This document shows, in pieces, positions 44,540 through 47,105 of a stretch of DNA of 47,105 nt. Source of the stretch: Terriglobia bacterium (lineage in GTDB: Bacteria > Acidobacteriota > Terriglobia > 20CM-2-55-15). Each line of letters begins with the position of its first letter. Positions within the stretch are counted from its first letter, which is position 1. The notes beneath the pieces were generated by a model. That model saw nothing but the letters and a program-made list of their open reading frames with translations, did not search any database and was not told where the DNA came from. The stretch is from the NCBI GenBank assembly GCA_036496425.1, contig DASXLG010000288.1, positions 1-47,105 of the forward strand, written 5' to 3'. Both the position numbers and the translations under genes were made by a program.

Positions 44540-45193
44540 ATGGACGCTTCAAGTGGGTACAACTCCGGCCGCGAAACAGAATACCGTCTCGCCCAGTTGG
44601 AGGAAGAGTTTCAACAGCAGACCCTCGCAATGGCAACGTCGCTCGTGTCCCTCATCGATCTCCGCGACCGTTACACCGGCGGCCACAGCCAGCGGGTGGC
44701 GAAATATGTCCGCAGCATCGCTGTCCAGATGTGTCTGCCGGACGATGAAACGGAGAGGACCGTTTTCGCTGCGTCACTGCACGACATCGGAAAGATCGGG
44801 GTTCCGGATCACATCCTTCTGAAGCCCGGCAGACTCGACGAAGAAGAGTTCGGCTGGATCCGCAAACATCCGGAATGGGGCTGGATGGCCAGCCGCAACG
44901 TCAACGGATTCCAGCAAGCCGCTCTGCTCGTTCTGCATCACCACGAACGCCTCGACGGAGACGGTTATCCCAGCCGGCTGCGCGGAACCGAAATCCCTCT
45001 CGGCTCCAGGCTCATCGCCGTCGCCGACTCTTATGACGCCCTGACCACGAATCGTCCCTACCGTTCCGCGCGATCTCAAGCGGAAGCGGTCGCTGAATTA
45101 CAGCGCAACGCCGGTACACAGCTGGATCCTCAGGTCGTGAATGCGTTCTGCCGGGCCATCAGCGGTAGCAAGGAAATGAAGCAGTCGGCATGA
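44540..45193 (+). CDS. HD-GYP domain phosphodiesterase-like protein
   Basis: The 217-residue protein starts at ATG 44540, 7 bases after the subtilase stop; the longer open frame overlaps it. It has the HD motif HDIGKIG and the GYP motif HHERLDGDGYPSRLRG, with a short N-terminal coiled coil (EYRLAQLEEEFQQ). HD-GYP enzymes hydrolyse cyclic-di-GMP. No receiver domain is attached. It may be the last gene of the CHAT/subtilase run or an independent unit. Confidence 0.92.
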   Translation: MDASSGYNSGRETEYRLAQLEEEFQQQTLAMATSLVSLIDLRDRYTGGHSQRVAKYVRSIAVQMCLPDDETERTVFAASLHDIGKIGVPDHILLKPGRLDEEEFGWIRKHPEWGWMASRNVNGFQQAALLVLHHHERLDGDGYPSRLRGTEIPLGSRLIAVADSYDALTTNRPYRSARSQAEAVAELQRNAGTQLDPQVVNAFCRAISGSKEMKQSA

Positions 45194-45249
45194 TCAATGC
45201 GGCCCCCTCCTTGTGTAACAAGGTCGTCAGTTTTAGTTTTTTTGACAAG

Positions 45250-45350
45250 GTTTTTAGCCGCAGATGACGCAGATGACGCGGATGGGGGCGCCTCTAAAGT
45301 TCGTTTTTGCGCCCCATCTGCGTCATCTGCGTCATCTGCGGCTAAAAACG
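45250..45350. repeat. 101-bp inverted repeat (MITE/REP-like)
   Basis: The ends are near-perfect inverted copies of about 42 bases (GTTTTTAGCCGCAGATGACG ...), each carrying two GATGACGC steps. It belongs to the same family as the element at 33993-34051. Both lie between genes or at gene ends, and neither has an open frame. Confidence 0.85.
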
Positions 45351-45379
45351 TTTGGTTAGCAGTGTGCTACTCTGCCCGC

Positions 45380-45856
45380 ATGGAACTCTTTCAAGTCGAT
45401 GATGCCGGGCAGCTGTTCATCTCGCCCGCGATCAGCGATTGGGATCTATTGCTTCAGCACCAGCTCGACACGATCATCGACCTGGATGCCGATATCGACG
45501 ACGGCGTTCCGACCGTGCCGAATCAGTGCCTCTATATCTACTTTCCGATTTTCGATGAGGACCTGCCGAACCTCGCAAAGCTCGACGCGGTCGGACATCT
45601 CGGGGCCCGGATTGTGCAGGCCGGACACCGCGTGCTCTCTCATTGCGGCATGGGCTTCAATCGGTCCGCGCTTGTCGCCGGAGTCATTCTCCACAAACTC
45701 GGCATGCCCGGCCCCGAAGTCGTTCAACGCCTGCGCGAACGCCGCCCCGGCGCGCTCTTCAACGATTGCTTCGCCGACTACCTGAATTCGCTGCCCGCTA
45801 GCCCGGCGCTAGATCGACGCCTTGCGGAAGTATTCAAAAACTGCCGTGTCGAGTGA
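45380..45856 (+). CDS. Dual-specificity protein phosphatase-like protein
   Basis: The 158-residue protein has the phosphocysteine loop HCGMGFNRSALV (HCx5RS) and the fold-typical DTIIDLDADID and YFPIFDED strands before it. It probably removes phosphate from Tyr or Ser/Thr. ATG 45380 is preferred; the open frame extends upstream only through the 45250 repeat. It stands alone. Confidence 0.85.
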   Translation: MELFQVDDAGQLFISPAISDWDLLLQHQLDTIIDLDADIDDGVPTVPNQCLYIYFPIFDEDLPNLAKLDAVGHLGARIVQAGHRVLSHCGMGFNRSALVAGVILHKLGMPGPEVVQRLRERRPGALFNDCFADYLNSLPASPALDRRLAEVFKNCRVE

Positions 45857-45954
45857 TTGCTGTGCCGCGAATTTCGACATATATAAAGGTTGGGGATGGT
45901 CGTGGATAACTTTTCGATGTTCGACACTTTTGGACAGAAAGTCGAATAATTAAA

Positions 45955-46635
45955 AGAATGTTTTCAAGATTGGACTAATAATTTGAAGGTGAGTCCCAAA
46001 ATCAGAATATTTAAACGCATCTTTAAACATTGGGTTAATCTTTCCGATCATCAATCCCGTCTTTGCGTCTTTGGATTGATATTTGACTTCTGGGTTTCAA
46101 GTCCCAAAACATTGAATTCATATTTCGAAAATAAGGCTAAAGATTCAGATCTTTAATTACATTCTGCAGGGAATTTTTAAAGATCGCGATCATTGACGCC
46201 TTTTTGAAAAGATGGATTTAAAGTTTCCGATCTTTGACCCAGTGATTCAAAGATTGAATTGATGTTCCTACCTTCACATCCATTCTTTCAAAATCGGGTT
46301 AATGTTGGCGATCTTGGATCGCATCTTTTTAAGATCGGTTTAAAGATGCCCGTTTTTAAAGCCATTTTTGAATTTTGGGCTTAAAGATCGAGATCTTTAA
46401 GCCAGTTTTGAAAAGAGTCGCTTCAAGATTGCAGGTTTGAATTCATGTTTTAAACATGGGGCTAATGATTCGGACTCCTGGTCCCATCTTTTTAAAATGC
46501 GAATGAAGATACCGATCTTTAATCGCATTTTGAAATTTCGCTGCTAAAGATTCTGAGTTCGGATTCATCTTTGAATTTTGTGTTTAAATACTCGAATTTT
46601 GGTTTCCAACTTGCTGTTTTTGAACCGCCAGTGCA
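45955..46635. repeat. Degenerate tandem array of about sixteen ~41-bp units
   Basis: Units start near 46005, 46046, 46108, 46148, 46188, 46229, 46269, 46310, 46351, 46392, 46434, 46473, 46514, 46555 and 46594, spaced 39-42 bp where regular; the left part is less even. The consensus is roughly GATCTTTAA, then CCCATTTTTGAAAAT, then GGGTTTAAAGATTCC. The unit ends are partly self-complementary (GATCTTTAA ... TTAAAGATC). The array is visibly AT-rich against its GC-rich surroundings. The period is not a multiple of three and no open frame looks real. Nothing else is seen in this stretch. Confidence 0.8.
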
Positions 46636-46799
46636 CAATCCGGCCGCATTTCATCCCGTCTCAAAAGCTAACCCATTGATAAATCATGTTTTCGCGAATG
46701 CTTCGAAGCGGCGTACGGAACGAAGCCAACAGCCAAACCTGGTGGCAATTCCGGTGACGACGGACCGTTTTGGCTCCTTGAAAAGCCTGTAAATGTGAA

Positions 46800-46873
46800 T
46801 AGCCCCGAGCAGATTCGAACTGCTGACCTCCGGTTTAGGAAACCGCTGCTCTATCCAGCTGAGCTACGGGGCC
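46800..46873 (-). tRNA. tRNA-Arg (anticodon CCU)
   Basis: On the minus strand the cloverleaf reads acceptor GGCCCCG, D arm GCTC..GAGC, an anticodon loop TTCCTAA with anticodon CCT, T arm AGCAG-TTCGAAT-CTGCT and 3' strand CGGGGCT. The discriminator A is at 46800. The first base pair is a G-U wobble and the base of the anticodon stem has one G-G mismatch. No CCA is encoded. tRNA-Arg(CCU) genes are frequent integration sites. Confidence 0.93.
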
Positions 46874-47037
46874 AAACTATTTAGATACTGTAACTTGAAC
46901 TAAATACCTGATTCCTCAATATGCAAAAAATGCAACAAATATGCAACAGCGTACCGGATAGCGCACTTTTCCCGGCATTGCTCGTTGCATCGTGTTGCAT
47001 GTGCGCCGAGCAAAACCCAGATTTGCGGAACATCGCT

Positions 47038-47105
47038 CTATAAAGCGTTGAAATAAGCATCAGCCGCCTTCGTAACCTCGGCACCGCGGTCTGTAACTGG
47101 ATGGC
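47038..47105 (-). CDS. Possible 3' end of a gene entering from the right (integrase-like position)
   Basis: On the minus strand the frame HPVTDRGAEVTKAADAYF continues to a TAG at 47038-47040. Only 22 codons are in the window. It may be the tail of an integrase next to the tRNA-Arg gene, but the homology is not recognisable. The gap 46874-47037 holds several ATGCAACA/TGTTGCAT repeats and no other feature. Confidence 0.3.
   Translation of the reverse strand, partial: HPVTDRGAEVTKAADAYFNAL

Noticed and set aside
45955-46635. CRISPR array
   Set aside because: Units are contiguous with no unique spacers and are too diverged.
46571-46792. 73-codon open frame at the right end of the ~41-bp array
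   Set aside because: It starts in the repeat array, has no ribosome-binding site and no conserved feature.

Overview
The window looks like a chromosomal contig from an Acidobacteriota bacterium (Solibacter- or Vicinamibacteria-like). I infer this from protein content: TIGR03435-family genes, an ECF sigma/FecR-TIGR03435 pair, a CHASE2-serine/threonine kinase, FG-GAP proteins and an ECF-CHAT-zf-HC2-subtilase operon. No database search was possible.

Region 1 (about 1-24200) is an accessory island rich in defence and gene debris. It starts with fragments of a VOC-like gene and of TIGR03435 genes, a membrane protein, and a broken BrnT/BrnA toxin-antitoxin locus. A complete four-gene type I restriction-modification operon follows on the minus strand (hsdM-hsdS-Abi_C/HEPN-like-hsdR). 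Its HsdR carries a full LexA-like S24 autoprotease domain between the nuclease and the helicase motor. Next come a coiled-coil membrane protein, an HTH/DUF3892 pair, an XRE-ImmA/IrrE plus DUF4411 (PIN-like) toxin-antitoxin pair, a large secreted GH17/FG-GAP protein, a broken zinc-ribbon gene and an Mrr-like nuclease. The island ends with a 124-bp-period array of hairpins, a sigma54-controlled cassette and MITE-like elements. The right edge is a 30-nt tRNA-Ser 3' fragment, a likely integration scar.

The sigma54 cassette (20135-23459) holds an FN3-domain protein, an FHA-GAF-AAA+ enhancer-binding protein and an operon of two very small proteins, the second holin/XhlA-like. Upstream of the FN3 gene and of the small-protein operon lie copies of one promoter module: a 10-bp-phased upstream repeat ending in a hairpin, an IHF-like site and a -24/-12 promoter, with identical spacing in both copies. 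The enhancer-binding protein encoded between them is the obvious regulator.

Region 2 (about 24200-31400) carries a Uma2 nuclease, an ECF sigma factor with a FecR-TIGR03435 fusion protein, and a CHASE2-kinase / PP2C phosphatase / FHA phospho-signalling operon.

Region 3 (31400-39050, minus strand) is core metabolism: a TPR membrane protein, YceD/DUF177, rpmF, plsX, fabD, acpP, fabF, ETF-ubiquinone oxidoreductase and an amidohydrolase. fabH and fabG are absent from the run.

Region 4 (39159-45856, plus strand) is an ECF sigma / TPR-CHAT protease / zf-HC2 / secreted S8 subtilase / HD-GYP run, then a dual-specificity phosphatase. Region 5 (45955-46635) is a gene-free, AT-rich array of roughly 16 degenerate ~41-bp tandem repeats. 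It is followed by tRNA-Arg(CCU) and what may be the tail of an integrase-like gene running off the right edge.
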